Source: JAEUUM01 sp038326165 (GTDB lineage Bacteria > Bacteroidota > Bacteroidia > Chitinophagales > Saprospiraceae). From it: a stretch of DNA of 21,168 bases. The notes under the pieces are model-generated. The model had not been told where the DNA came from, did not search any database, and saw nothing but the letters and a program-made list of their open reading frames with translations. This document shows, piece after piece, positions 7,999 to 15,800 of the stretch; position 1 is the stretch's first letter, and every line of letters starts with the position of its first letter. The translations under genes were made by a program, and so were the position numbers. The stretch spans positions 1 to 21,168 of the forward strand of contig JBBQJT010000057.1 of the NCBI GenBank assembly GCA_038326165.1, read 5' to 3'.

Positions 7999-9420
7999 AT
8001 GCAACTTCATATTTTACAACTTATTTACTTGATAGCTTCAGTTACTTTTATTCTGGGCTTAAAATTATTGGGAAGTGCCAAAACTGCACGTCGTGGAAAT
8101 TTAATGGCGGCATTTGGAATGACACTGGCCATATTCGGAACCATATTCCTCTACCAAACTGAAGATGGAACCCATTTAGGCAATATGCCTTTTATCTTCG
8201 CAGGATTAGCAGTTGGGACCATTCTTGGCTGGGTCAGTGCAAAGCGCGTACCTATGACTAGTATGCCTGAAATGGTTAGTTTATTCAACGGCATGGGGGG
8301 TGCCTGCGCCATGTTGATATCATTGATAGAGTTTGATCATATTCAGCATAAAATTGCAGCCGGCACAACAACTGCTATTGAGCCTGGCTTATTTTTTATC
8401 ATCTTATTGGGAATGGTCATCGGTAGTGTATCGTTCAGTGGAAGTATTATTGCATGGGGCAAATTGAGTGGAAGAGTCAATGACAAATCCTTCTCAATCC
8501 AACAAGTTCTAAATATTGGTTTGTTGTTGATTATCACGGGAATGATCAGCTATTTGCTTATTGCTCCACCAGCGGACTTGGCTCCTTATGTATATGGTAT
8601 TTTGGCTTTAGGCTTGCTCTATGGAGTATTGTTTGTTATGCCAATTGGTGGTGCAGATATGCCAGTAGTGATCTCATTGTTGAACTCATTTACAGGTGTA
8701 GCAGCAGCATTTGGTGGATTCTTGTACGACAATAAAGTGATGTTGATTGGTGGTATATTGGTAGGAAGTGCAGGAACCTTATTGACCTTAGTGATGTGCA
8801 AAGCCATGAATAGATCATTGGTCAATGTACTAATAGGTAATTTTGGTGGTTCCAATGCAATAGCTGGTACAAGCAGTGCCATTGTTGGTACCGTCAAGGA
8901 AGTAAAAGCAGCTGATGCCGCCATTCTCATGAAATATGCAAGCAAGGTCATCATCGTACCTGGATACGGACTGGCAGTTGCACAAGCACAGCATGTGATC
9001 CATGAGTTAGAAGAATACCTGGAGAAAGAAGGAGTTACTGTCAAATACGCAATTCACCCAGTGGCAGGTCGAATGCCCGGGCACATGAACGTATTATTGG
9101 CCGAAAGTAATGTAAGCTATGACAAACTTATTGAAATGGAGGAAATCAATCCTGAATTTTCAACAACGGATGTAGTGCTTGTAGTAGGAGCCAATGACGT
9201 GGTAAATCCAGCAGCCAAAACCGATCCAAGTTCACCAATATATGGCATGCCGATACTTGAAGTGGAAGGCGCTACCAATGTGATAGTTAACAAACGTTCG
9301 ATGAAAGCAGGTTATGCAGGCATAGAAAACGAACTTTTCTACCGCCCTAAAACCAGCATGTTATTCGGAGACGCCAAGAAGGCAATCAGCGAATTGCTGC
9401 GTGAATTGAAGCAGTTGTAG
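7999..9420 (+). CDS. pntB: NAD(P) transhydrogenase subunit beta
   Basis: The beta subunit carries the remaining channel helices and the NADP(H)-binding domain III. Residues 1 to about 270 hold a run of hydrophobic helices, including the conserved PEMVSLFNGMGGACA near residue 90 and PIGGADMPVVISLLNSFTGVAAAFGG near residue 215. Domain III follows with PGYGLAVAQAQ, HPVAGRMPGHMNVLLAE, VVGANDVVNPAA and NKRSMKAGYAGIENELFY, which bind NADP(H). The 473-residue length is normal. AAAGGA eight bases before the ATG is a fair Shine-Dalgarno sequence, uncommon in this window. The complex sits in the inner membrane and feeds NADPH to biosynthesis and oxidative-stress defence. No T-rich hairpin terminator follows; only a 6-bp inverted repeat (CAGTTG 9412-9417, CAACTG 9438-9443) is seen. 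Confidence 0.95.
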   Translation: MQLHILQLIYLIASVTFILGLKLLGSAKTARRGNLMAAFGMTLAIFGTIFLYQTEDGTHLGNMPFIFAGLAVGTILGWVSAKRVPMTSMPEMVSLFNGMGGACAMLISLIEFDHIQHKIAAGTTTAIEPGLFFIILLGMVIGSVSFSGSIIAWGKLSGRVNDKSFSIQQVLNIGLLLIITGMISYLLIAPPADLAPYVYGILALGLLYGVLFVMPIGGADMPVVISLLNSFTGVAAAFGGFLYDNKVMLIGGILVGSAGTLLTLVMCKAMNRSLVNVLIGNFGGSNAIAGTSSAIVGTVKEVKAADAAILMKYASKVIIVPGYGLAVAQAQHVIHELEEYLEKEGVTVKYAIHPVAGRMPGHMNVLLAESNVSYDKLIEMEEINPEFSTTDVVLVVGANDVVNPAAKTDPSSPIYGMPILEVEGATNVIVNKRSMKAGYAGIENELFYRPKTSMLFGDAKKAISELLRELKQL

Positions 9421-9436
9421 TATGTGTTGCAATGGG

Positions 9437-9622
9437 TCAACTGGGCTTATATTTGCGTAAAACCATTTCTTTGCCTTTTTCATTCAATGCCATACGGGTT
9501 CCATTGGGACGCTCAGTGTAGCGGAAAAACTTACTAAGCAGAAGTTTTATTTTTATGTCGTACTGTTGAGGAAATGTGAGGTTTAGTGAGACTGATACTA
9601 ATTCAAGAATCTTTGTTTTGAA
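9437..9622 (-). other. Unassigned small open frame after truB
   Basis: Between a TAA just above 9622 and the TGA at 9437-9439 an uninterrupted frame of 61 codons runs on the minus strand. It overlaps the last 20 bases of truB in another frame. The peptide looks protein-like, with YDIKIKLLLSKFFRYTERPN, then GTRMALNEKGKEMVLRKYKPS, and codon use like the neighbours. There is no ATG, GTG or TTG before the internal Met of TRMALNE, so a full-length product would need an ATT start or entry from truB by frameshifting. I do not recognise the family. It may be a gene remnant, the end of a frameshifted gene, or noncoding sequence. Confidence 0.3.
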
Positions 9623-10319
9623 TTACTGCCATTAAATCTTCCAATTTCCATGCACCTTTTATGTCAAAGATTCCATTCTTGGTTCTGCGCAGGGAGCTCA
9701 GATACGCGCCGGAATTGAGCGCCTTACCCAAGTCAAATGCCAATGAACGAACGTAAGTGCCTTTGCTGCATCGCAGTACGAAGTCTATTTCAGGCCAATT
9801 CTCAAAACTGAGATCAAACTGATCAACGGTCAATGTGCGAGATTTGAGAACCAGTTCCTCACCAGCACGGGCATGCTTATATGCGCGTTTGCCATCCACT
9901 TTAATGGCAGAAAAAATAGGTGGAAATTGTTCAATCACACCTAAAAATTGTTTGCCAACTTCCATCACGTGTTCTGGAGTAATGTGCTCTGTTGGGAAGG
10001 TTTCATCGACTTCTGTTTCAAGATCATACGAAGGTGTTGTAGCTCCCAAGTGGATCGTGCCGGTATATTCCTTATTTTGCGCCTGATAACCATCTATTTC
10101 CTTGGTTGCTTTGCCTATGCAGATCACCAAAAGACCTGTTGCCAATGGATCCAAAGTGCCAGCATGGCCTACTTTGATTTTCTTGATGCCCCGATAATTC
10201 TTTAAACCCAGTCTTATTTTATTTACAACATCGAATGATGTCCAACCAACTGGTTTATCAACTAGACACAAATGCCCAGCTTGAAGTAAGTCAGGATCTA
10301 ATGGAAATTCTTTTTTCAC
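9603..10319 (-). CDS. truB: tRNA pseudouridine(55) synthase
   Basis: TruB isomerises U55 in the T-loop of elongator tRNAs. The catalytic motif is GHAGTLDPLATGLL with the nucleophile Asp57 (numbered from the GTG start). It is preceded by DKPVGWTSFDVVNKIR and followed by KEYTGTIHLGATTPSYDLETEVD, FSAIKVDGKRAYKHARAGE and SKGTYVRSLAFDLG, all standard TruB segments. I place the start at the GTG at 10319, inside TAGTG, where the uppP stop and the truB start share a base. This gives 238 residues, the usual Bacteroidota length. An ATG at 10403 is in frame but would add 28 residues that only re-read the end of uppP. The short form lacks the PUA domain of the E. coli enzyme. Translation is probably coupled to uppP. 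Confidence 0.95.
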   Translation of the reverse strand: MKKEFPLDPDLLQAGHLCLVDKPVGWTSFDVVNKIRLGLKNYRGIKKIKVGHAGTLDPLATGLLVICIGKATKEIDGYQAQNKEYTGTIHLGATTPSYDLETEVDETFPTEHITPEHVMEVGKQFLGVIEQFPPIFSAIKVDGKRAYKHARAGEELVLKSRTLTVDQFDLSFENWPEIDFVLRCSKGTYVRSLAFDLGKALNSGAYLSSLRRTKNGIFDIKGAWKLEDLMAVIQNKDS

Positions 10320-11110
10320 TAATCTACCAATTGTAATTGATGGCCCATAGCCAAAAGGATCAAGATCAATCCGCCTATAATTATACGATATACTCCAAAC
10401 CATTTGAAACCATGCTTGGTTAAGGCTGAAACAAATGCTTTAATTGCTATCATGGCCACAATAAAAGCAACTATATTACCAACTACCAACATAGACAATT
10501 GACCAGAATCAAAATCAATACCCGTTTTGTAAAAGTCATACAGCTTCTTACAACTTGCTGCAAACATGGTGGGCACGGCCAGAAAAAAAGAAAATTCTGC
10601 AGCTGCTTTTATATCTAACCCACGGCTCCTGCCACCTATGATAGTAGCAGCTGAACGTGAAACTCCGGGTATCATGGCCAATACTTGCCAACAACCAATC
10701 AATACAGCATCCAAATTGCTCGGCACTGACTTTGCTTCTCTGCTTTTGAACCATTGATCAACAAACAACAATACGACTCCTCCCAAAAGCAGGCTCAAAG
10801 CAACAACCAATACGCTGCCCAGCATGGCATCTACCCAGTCATTGAGCAATAAACCAGCAAACACTGCAGGTATGAAAGCGAGAAAGAGCAGCCGGTAATA
10901 TTTCATGTCAAGCAGAAATCTATTACCATACATAACTACCACACTTAATATCGCACCAAATTGGATACACACGGTGTACAGCTTGGTAAATTGATCCTGT
11001 TCAATTCCAAACATCGAGGAAACAATAATCATGTGACCTGTAGAGGAAATAGGTAGAAACTCCGTGATACCTTCTACCACGGCTATTATAATGGCTTCAA
11101 TCCAACTCAC
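10319..11110 (-). CDS. uppP: Undecaprenyl-diphosphate phosphatase (UppP/BacA)
   Basis: This inner-membrane enzyme removes a phosphate from undecaprenyl diphosphate so that the lipid carrier can be reused for peptidoglycan and surface polysaccharide synthesis. Family overexpression is known to give bacitracin tolerance. The N-terminal active-site motif EGITEFLPISSTGH (13-26) contains the conserved Glu pair, Ser residues and His. The second motif PGVSRSAAT begins at P148 with the catalytic-site Arg152. The rest is hydrophobic helices, and the 264-codon length is typical. The start codon is GTG at 11110, three bases after the DUF3098 stop. The stop (TAG) overlaps the truB GTG by one base. Both junctions indicate translational coupling in the ftsX-DUF3098-uppP-truB operon. 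Confidence 0.95.
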   Translation of the reverse strand: MSWIEAIIIAVVEGITEFLPISSTGHMIIVSSMFGIEQDQFTKLYTVCIQFGAILSVVVMYGNRFLLDMKYYRLLFLAFIPAVFAGLLLNDWVDAMLGSVLVVALSLLLGGVVLLFVDQWFKSREAKSVPSNLDAVLIGCWQVLAMIPGVSRSAATIIGGRSRGLDIKAAAEFSFFLAVPTMFAASCKKLYDFYKTGIDFDSGQLSMLVVGNIVAFIVAMIAIKAFVSALTKHGFKWFGVYRIIIGGLILILLAMGHQLQLVD

Positions 11111-11113
11111 CGC

Positions 11114-11413
11114 TTATTTCTTAAAAATTGCTACAATTTGCAAAGCCAAACCTATCAAGATCATAATAGGTGAAAGGGTAATACGAATAGGACTATATAT
11201 TAAACTAGGATCCCATGTGTTGGGGTCTGGCATTTGACCTCCACGCATTAGAAACAGACCAATTGCGATGAACAAAACACCTACACCCATAATTTTGTAA
11301 TTGGTGGCAGTAAAGATGTTCTTTCCTATGTATTCTGAACCAAATGATTTGCCAGATGATCTTGAAGCAGTGCGACTTGGAGCACTTGTTCGTTTCGGTG
11401 GAGTCTTGCTCAT
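11114..11413 (-). CDS. DUF3098 family membrane protein
   Basis: This 99-residue protein of unknown function is found in Bacteroidota between ftsX and uppP, as here. The first 30 residues are Ser/Thr/Lys/Arg-rich and probably disordered in the cytoplasm. Two transmembrane helices follow (about 42-60, IMGVGVLFIAIGLFLM, and 79-97, ITLSPIMILIGLALQIVAIF). They are joined by a loop with the family landmark GGQMPDPNTWDPSLIYSPIRITL. The ending FKK is also typical. The gene lies 27 bases after ftsX and three bases before uppP. The conserved position suggests a role linked to division or envelope synthesis, which is inference. Confidence 0.85.
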   Translation of the reverse strand: MSKTPPKRTSAPSRTASRSSGKSFGSEYIGKNIFTATNYKIMGVGVLFIAIGLFLMRGGQMPDPNTWDPSLIYSPIRITLSPIMILIGLALQIVAIFKK

Positions 11414-11440
11414 TTTTTTTCTTTTATCTTGAAATTATAC

Positions 11441-12370
11441 TCAATACAAACTGTCGATACTTTTACCCAAATACCGATTGATCACCATCCAAGTAATGCT
11501 AATGGAGATTAAAACCCCAAAAACCACCAATCCTCCCATGGTTATCATCAATCGGAAACTGTCAGCAAAGGTGAAAAATTCCGGGAATTCCTGCGTCAAA
11601 TACACCATCAAAAGTACCAATAATATTCCTGCCCACAATGCTGACCAAATTCCTATACCCAATGCAGAACGAACAAATGGAGAACGTATTGTAGAGCCAG
11701 AGGCACCTACCATCTGCATAGTTTTGATCGTGAAACGATTGGCGAACAAGGACAACTTTACTGTATTGTGGATTATAATGATGGCTATGATTAAAAAAAT
11801 GACACTCAACACCAATAATATTTTGGATGCCTGAGCGATATTGCTTTGCAGCCCAGTCATTAATTCTTCAGGAAAATATACAGATTCTACCAAGGGCCAT
11901 TTGCTTACTTGATCGGTCAACTTCTTTAAACCACCGTCTATAAAACAATTGGCCGAAACGTTGAACACAATAACATCAAACAAGGGATTGTCAATCACTG
12001 GGAATTCCGTTACCTGGCCCATTTCCTTCCGCAAAAAACTAAAGCCTTCCTCCTTACTGATGAAAATTGCAGATGCCGGCTTGACACAAGTCGATTGATC
12101 CAATTGGCGCAGATAAACTCTTGACTCCTCTCTTACAGCATCGGGCTTGAGCTCTACGATAACATCAAGATGCTCCTTGTATGCATTGAGAACAAAATCG
12201 GCATGTAAAATGCTAACAGCTAAAACACCTATACTGAACAAGACCAGCGTCATACTGATCATAGCATAAATATTGTTGGGTTTACCGTAGCTCTTGGACA
12301 AATTAACAAATTGAGCCGTGAAGTTACGGAACTCTTTGGAATCTTGGGGAAACTTACTTTGGAATTCCAC
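11441..12370 (-). CDS. ftsX: Cell division protein FtsX-like permease
   Basis: FtsX with FtsE forms an ABC-type complex at the division septum that controls peptidoglycan hydrolases. The 309-residue chain has a cytoplasmic N-terminus and TM1 at about 36-58 (MISMTLVLFSIGVLAVSIL). A periplasmic domain of about 110 residues follows, starting LDVIVELKPDAVREESRVYLRQL. Three further helices lie near 186-207 (LLVLSVIFLIIAIIIIHNTV), 237-258 and 281-300. The coupling loop FTIKTMQMVGASGSTIRSPFV before TM3 is the strongest signature. The start is taken as GTG at 12370, the only start codon in frame before TM1. A GGAGGG at 12402-12407 lies about 30 bases upstream, too far to serve it. No ftsE is adjacent, as is common in this phylum. 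The periplasmic loop has an unusual pair of cysteines. Confidence 0.9.
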   Translation of the reverse strand: MEFQSKFPQDSKEFRNFTAQFVNLSKSYGKPNNIYAMISMTLVLFSIGVLAVSILHADFVLNAYKEHLDVIVELKPDAVREESRVYLRQLDQSTCVKPASAIFISKEEGFSFLRKEMGQVTEFPVIDNPLFDVIVFNVSANCFIDGGLKKLTDQVSKWPLVESVYFPEELMTGLQSNIAQASKILLVLSVIFLIIAIIIIHNTVKLSLFANRFTIKTMQMVGASGSTIRSPFVRSALGIGIWSALWAGILLVLLMVYLTQEFPEFFTFADSFRLMITMGGLVVFGVLISISITWMVINRYLGKSIDSLY

Positions 12371-12459
12371 AGATAATCCATAAACCTTTGCCTTAGTCTT
12401 ACCCTCCTTTTGTCTGAATCAATGATTCTTGTGATAAAATGATTTCACTGATTCTTATT

Positions 12460-12483
12460 GTTTAGGCGTTTAGTCGTTTAGGA
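12460..12483 (+). repeat. Three 8-bp GTTTAGNN units
   Basis: GTTTAGGC (12460-12467), GTTTAGTC (12468-12475) and GTTTAGGA (12476-12483) follow each other without gaps. The unit length equals that of the ATAAACCC array beginning two bases later, but the G-rich strand is the opposite one. The repeats therefore flip orientation at about 12484. GTTTA (12476-12480) can pair with TAAAC (12486-12490) across a GGAAA loop. Confidence 0.7.
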
Positions 12484-12484
12484 A

Positions 12485-12636
12485 ATAAACCATAAACCCA
12501 TAAACCCATAAACCCATAACCCATAAACCCATAAACCTAAAAACTATAAACCCATAAACCCATAAAACCATAAACCCATAAACCATAAACCCATAACCCA
12601 TAAACCATAAACCCATAAACCATAAACCCATACCCA
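12485..12636. repeat. Telomere-like tandem repeat, ATAAACCC unit
   Basis: About 150 bases are built from an 8-bp unit ATAAACCC, with 7-bp variants (ATAACCC, ATAAACC) and a few interruptions such as CCTAAAAACTATAAA. CCC tracts at 12497, 12505, 12513, 12520 and 12528 are spaced by 5, 5, 4 and 5 bases. More tracts follow at 12551, 12559, 12575, 12590, 12597, 12612, 12627 and 12633. Read on the minus strand this is GGGTTTAT repeated, which satisfies the G3-N1-7 four-tract G-quadruplex consensus. The period is not a multiple of three, and the array lies outside any gene I accept. Such arrays are expected to vary in copy number between relatives. Confidence 0.9.
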
Positions 12637-12832
12637 CCATACCAATCATACCCTCTAAATTCCCCAATTAATTTTTTGGCATGATATTTTCTCGTAATAT
12701 GTTACAGTTCATCCAAAACTTCACACACGGCAAACCATTGCCAAAGCCCCATGGTAAAAGCCAGATTTACGTCCGGTAATATCCAGCACTTGTAAACCAT
12801 CCCAAAAACCTTAACGAGTCGTAAGATTCGGA

Positions 12833-12853
12833 ATGCGGACTTACCATCCGCAT
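12833..12853 (+). promoter_or_regulatory. Hairpin in the presumed 5' leader
   Basis: ATGCGGA (12833-12839) pairs perfectly with TCCGCAT (12847-12853) around the 7-base loop CTTACCA. It ends 33 bases before the chosen ATG (12887) of the giant surface protein and has no T-run, so it is not a terminator. It may affect mRNA stability or translation. It also occupies the ATG at 12833, an argument against using that codon as the start. Confidence 0.4.
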
Positions 12854-12886
12854 ACAAAACTATTTCCGAAAACCAAAAACCGAAGG

Positions 12887-15800
12887 ATGAAAAACAAGAC
12901 CCCTCGGAATGCCACTTTTGGCCTTCCCACTTTCATGTCAACTTTTTTGTTGATAACATTCAGCATTTTATGTTCTGTCAACGCTTATGCTCAACCTTGC
13001 AACCTCACCTGTAAGCCTGGACCAATTCAATTTCCACTTGGAAATGGATGTCAGGCCAATATTGTGGCTGCAAATCTATTGCTTACTCCACCTACTGACT
13101 GTCCTGGGTTCAAGACTGGATCAGCATTCACGGGCGGAGGCATGCTCATTGGCAATACGATCACCAGTGCTCATTTGGGCCAAACATTGAATGTGATTAT
13201 TCTGGACATCACGAGCGGCAATACCTGTATGACCTCCATAAGTGTTGTCGATACTACCAAGCCAACACTCATCTGCCAGCAAAACATCAATGTCAGCTGC
13301 AATGCAAACTTGGCTCCGTCTAACTTCCCGGCTCCAATTATTACTGACAATTGTACCAACCCGCTTATTCCTGTCATCACTGATGTAACCATATCAGCTC
13401 CTTGCCCGGCACCTCAGAAAATTCGGAGATTGTTCAGAGTTACAGATGGCAGTGGAAATTCTGCAACATGCTTGACCACCATCAATTTAATTCGCCCCAA
13501 TATCAGCGAAGTTCAATTCAACTTAGCAACCGGATTTGTAGCGCTCTGTTCGGCCAATCCTGAGGATTTGGTTTTCTTCGGTCAGCCGACATTGGCTGGC
13601 AACCCGATAGATTTGAACGGATTGTGCAATTTCACGTCACAAAAATTTGATACTACCATGGTAGCAATGGCTCCCTTAACAGGTACTACTTTCAAACGAA
13701 CCTGGAAAGTAAGCGATAATTGCACTGGCGAAATGAGAACTGCCCTTCAAGTATTCACAATTCCGGACACAACTCCACCTACCATAACCTGCCCTGCGGA
13801 CTTAACCCTTACAGCTACCAACGCTACTTGCCCAAATCCATTGCAATTGCCTGCACCAATAGTTTTTGATGCTTGTGCTGCCAACCCACCTTTGACAGTT
13901 GATTGGTCATTTGGTGACGACGGTCTTGGTCCTTATCAAAATATTCCTTCTGGTACCTATAATGTAACTTATACGGTAACGGATTTTGCCTTAAACACTG
14001 CGACTTGTAGCTACAATTTAACCATAATTGATAATATTGAACCTGTTGCGCTTTGCAAAAGTGCGATCGTCGTTTCATTGAATAATATTGCTCCGCAGGT
14101 ATTGTACCCCGAAATTGTAAACAAAGGCAGTTTTGATAATTGCGGTATCGTAAGTTATCAGCTGGACCTGCTGGGAGACGGCTTACTGTTTCAAGATAGC
14201 TTATTGATCTCTTGTGGCCAAGTAAACCAAAATTTTCTCGTGGTACTTCAAGTGACTGACCCAAGTGGCTTAACCAGTACTTGTGAAACGCAGCTCTCCG
14301 TTCAAGACAAATTGCCTCCAATTTTGATCTGCCCTGTTGATGTTACGGTAGATTGTTCAAGTGATTTTGGCAACCTGGATGTGTATGGTTTGCCCCAGTT
14401 GATTGAAACTTGCTTGGATACGTCTTTTGTAACAGTATTCAACAATCAGGACAATTGTCAAATTGGAAATATTCAACGTGTGTTTACTGCTATTGATGCT
14501 GCTGGAAATTCTGGACAATGTACGCACACCATTTTTATCGACAACAAAGATCCATTTGATGGAACAAAGATTGTTTGGCCGCAAGATTTCATCAGTTACG
14601 ATTGTGTAACACCTGACAATTTTGACCCTGAAGATCTGGTTCAACCATTCAAAGAACCAATTCTGCCAACCGACGATCCTTGTGCATTGATCACGGTCGA
14701 TCACAAAGATCACGTGTTCATGGTCAATCCTTTTTCATGTTATAAAATCATGCGCGATTGGAGAGTCATCAATTGGTGCCAATACGATCCCAATGCAGCC
14801 AATCCGAAAGGCATCTGGACGTTTACCCAATTGCTAAAAATTCAGGATACAATCCCACCAGTACTGACTTGTGTTGACACAATTGTGGCCAATGTAGGCC
14901 CCGACTGCAAAAAAGGATTTGTCAATGTTCCATTGCCAATGGCGACTGATTGTGGTGAAAATATCAAGATCACAAACAATTCATTTTATTCAATTCTAAA
15001 AGGTCCTGACGCTTCAGGAACTTATCCTTTAGGAGAGACTAAAGTCCAATACACTGCAAGCGATGGATGTGGAAATTTCAGCTTTTGTACTGCTTTAATT
15101 GTGGTGAAAGACATCAAGAAACCAACGCCAAAGTGTCTTTTTGGACTGGCAACGGACCTTGGATACATGGGCGTACCGACCTTAATGGTTTGTATTCCTG
15201 CCAAAGCTTTCAATGTAGCAAGCATAGACAATTGTACACCTACCGACAAATTAATTTTCTCTTTTTCACCCGACACAAGCGATACCAAACGCATTTATGA
15301 TTGCAGCGACAAAGGCATCAATAATGTTCAAGTTTGGGTCACAGACTTAGAAGGGAATCAAGACTTTTGTGTCACATTCATTGACGTGCAGGACAATATG
15401 TTCCCATGTACAGCTATGAAGAATATCAATGTAAGCGGAACCGTTAGCTCCCTTTCAGGTAAAACTGTTGAAGATGTTGAAGTTCAGCTTGAAGGCGGAA
15501 AATATGACATGAAAAAAACCTCTGTTCTTGGGAAATATGCCTTTGCTGATTTGTCAGGAGTTCAGAATTTCAACATAAAACCTTCAATGGAATCACCTGT
15601 ATTGAACGGAGTAAACACCTTGGATTTTATCATGATTCAAAATCACATTCTCGCCAAGAAACTCCTGCCAACAGCATATCACCTTATTTCCGCTGACCTA
15701 GATGGTGACGGCCAGATCAATAGCTCTGATCTACTGTGGCTGCAAAAAATATTTCTGCACAATGCTAGCTCTTTTCCAGGTGATCTAAGTTGGAGATTTA

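Larger units (their letters stand above)
12371..12886. other. Divergent intergenic region with 8-bp repeats
   Basis: This 516-base stretch separates the ftsX start (minus) from the giant surface-protein start (plus). From left to right it holds a GGAGGG motif on the minus strand (12402-12407), three GTTTAGNN units (12460-12483), the ATAAACCC-type tandem array (12485-12636), about 190 bases of ordinary A/C-rich sequence, and a 7-bp hairpin (12833-12853) in the presumed leader of the plus-strand gene. I found no convincing TAnnTTTG promoter for either gene, and no RNA gene. The open minus-strand frame across the array (12470-12667) is a by-product of the repeat. Confidence 0.6.

Noticed and set aside
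8619..9044. 141-codon open frame on the minus strand
   Set aside because: It lies wholly inside pntB, whose conserved domain III motifs run through it on the plus strand. The antisense peptide has no recognisable features.
9412..9443. Inverted repeat CAGTTG/CAACTG after pntB as a terminator
   Set aside because: It has only 6 bp of stem, a 20-base loop and no T-run.
12339..12381. ATG at 12381 as the ftsX start, after AAAGG
   Set aside because: It is out of frame with ftsX and its frame stops after about 40 codons.
12485..12636. Possible CRISPR-like array
   Set aside because: The unit is only 7-8 bases with no unique spacers, and no cas genes are in the window.
12470..12667. Minus-strand frame of 65 codons reading as repeated Met-Gly-Leu-Trp-Phe
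   Set aside because: It is the translation of the ATAAACCC array. The composition follows from the repeat and it has no relation to a known protein.
12833..12886. Upstream ATG that would lengthen the surface protein by 18 residues
   Set aside because: The extra residues precede a good signal peptide with basic residues and bury its N-terminus, and the ATG lies in a hairpin stem.
13824..14321. 165-codon open frame on the minus strand
   Set aside because: It is antisense to the HYR repeats of the surface-protein gene, which has a signal peptide, repeat pattern and sorting domain in the other direction.
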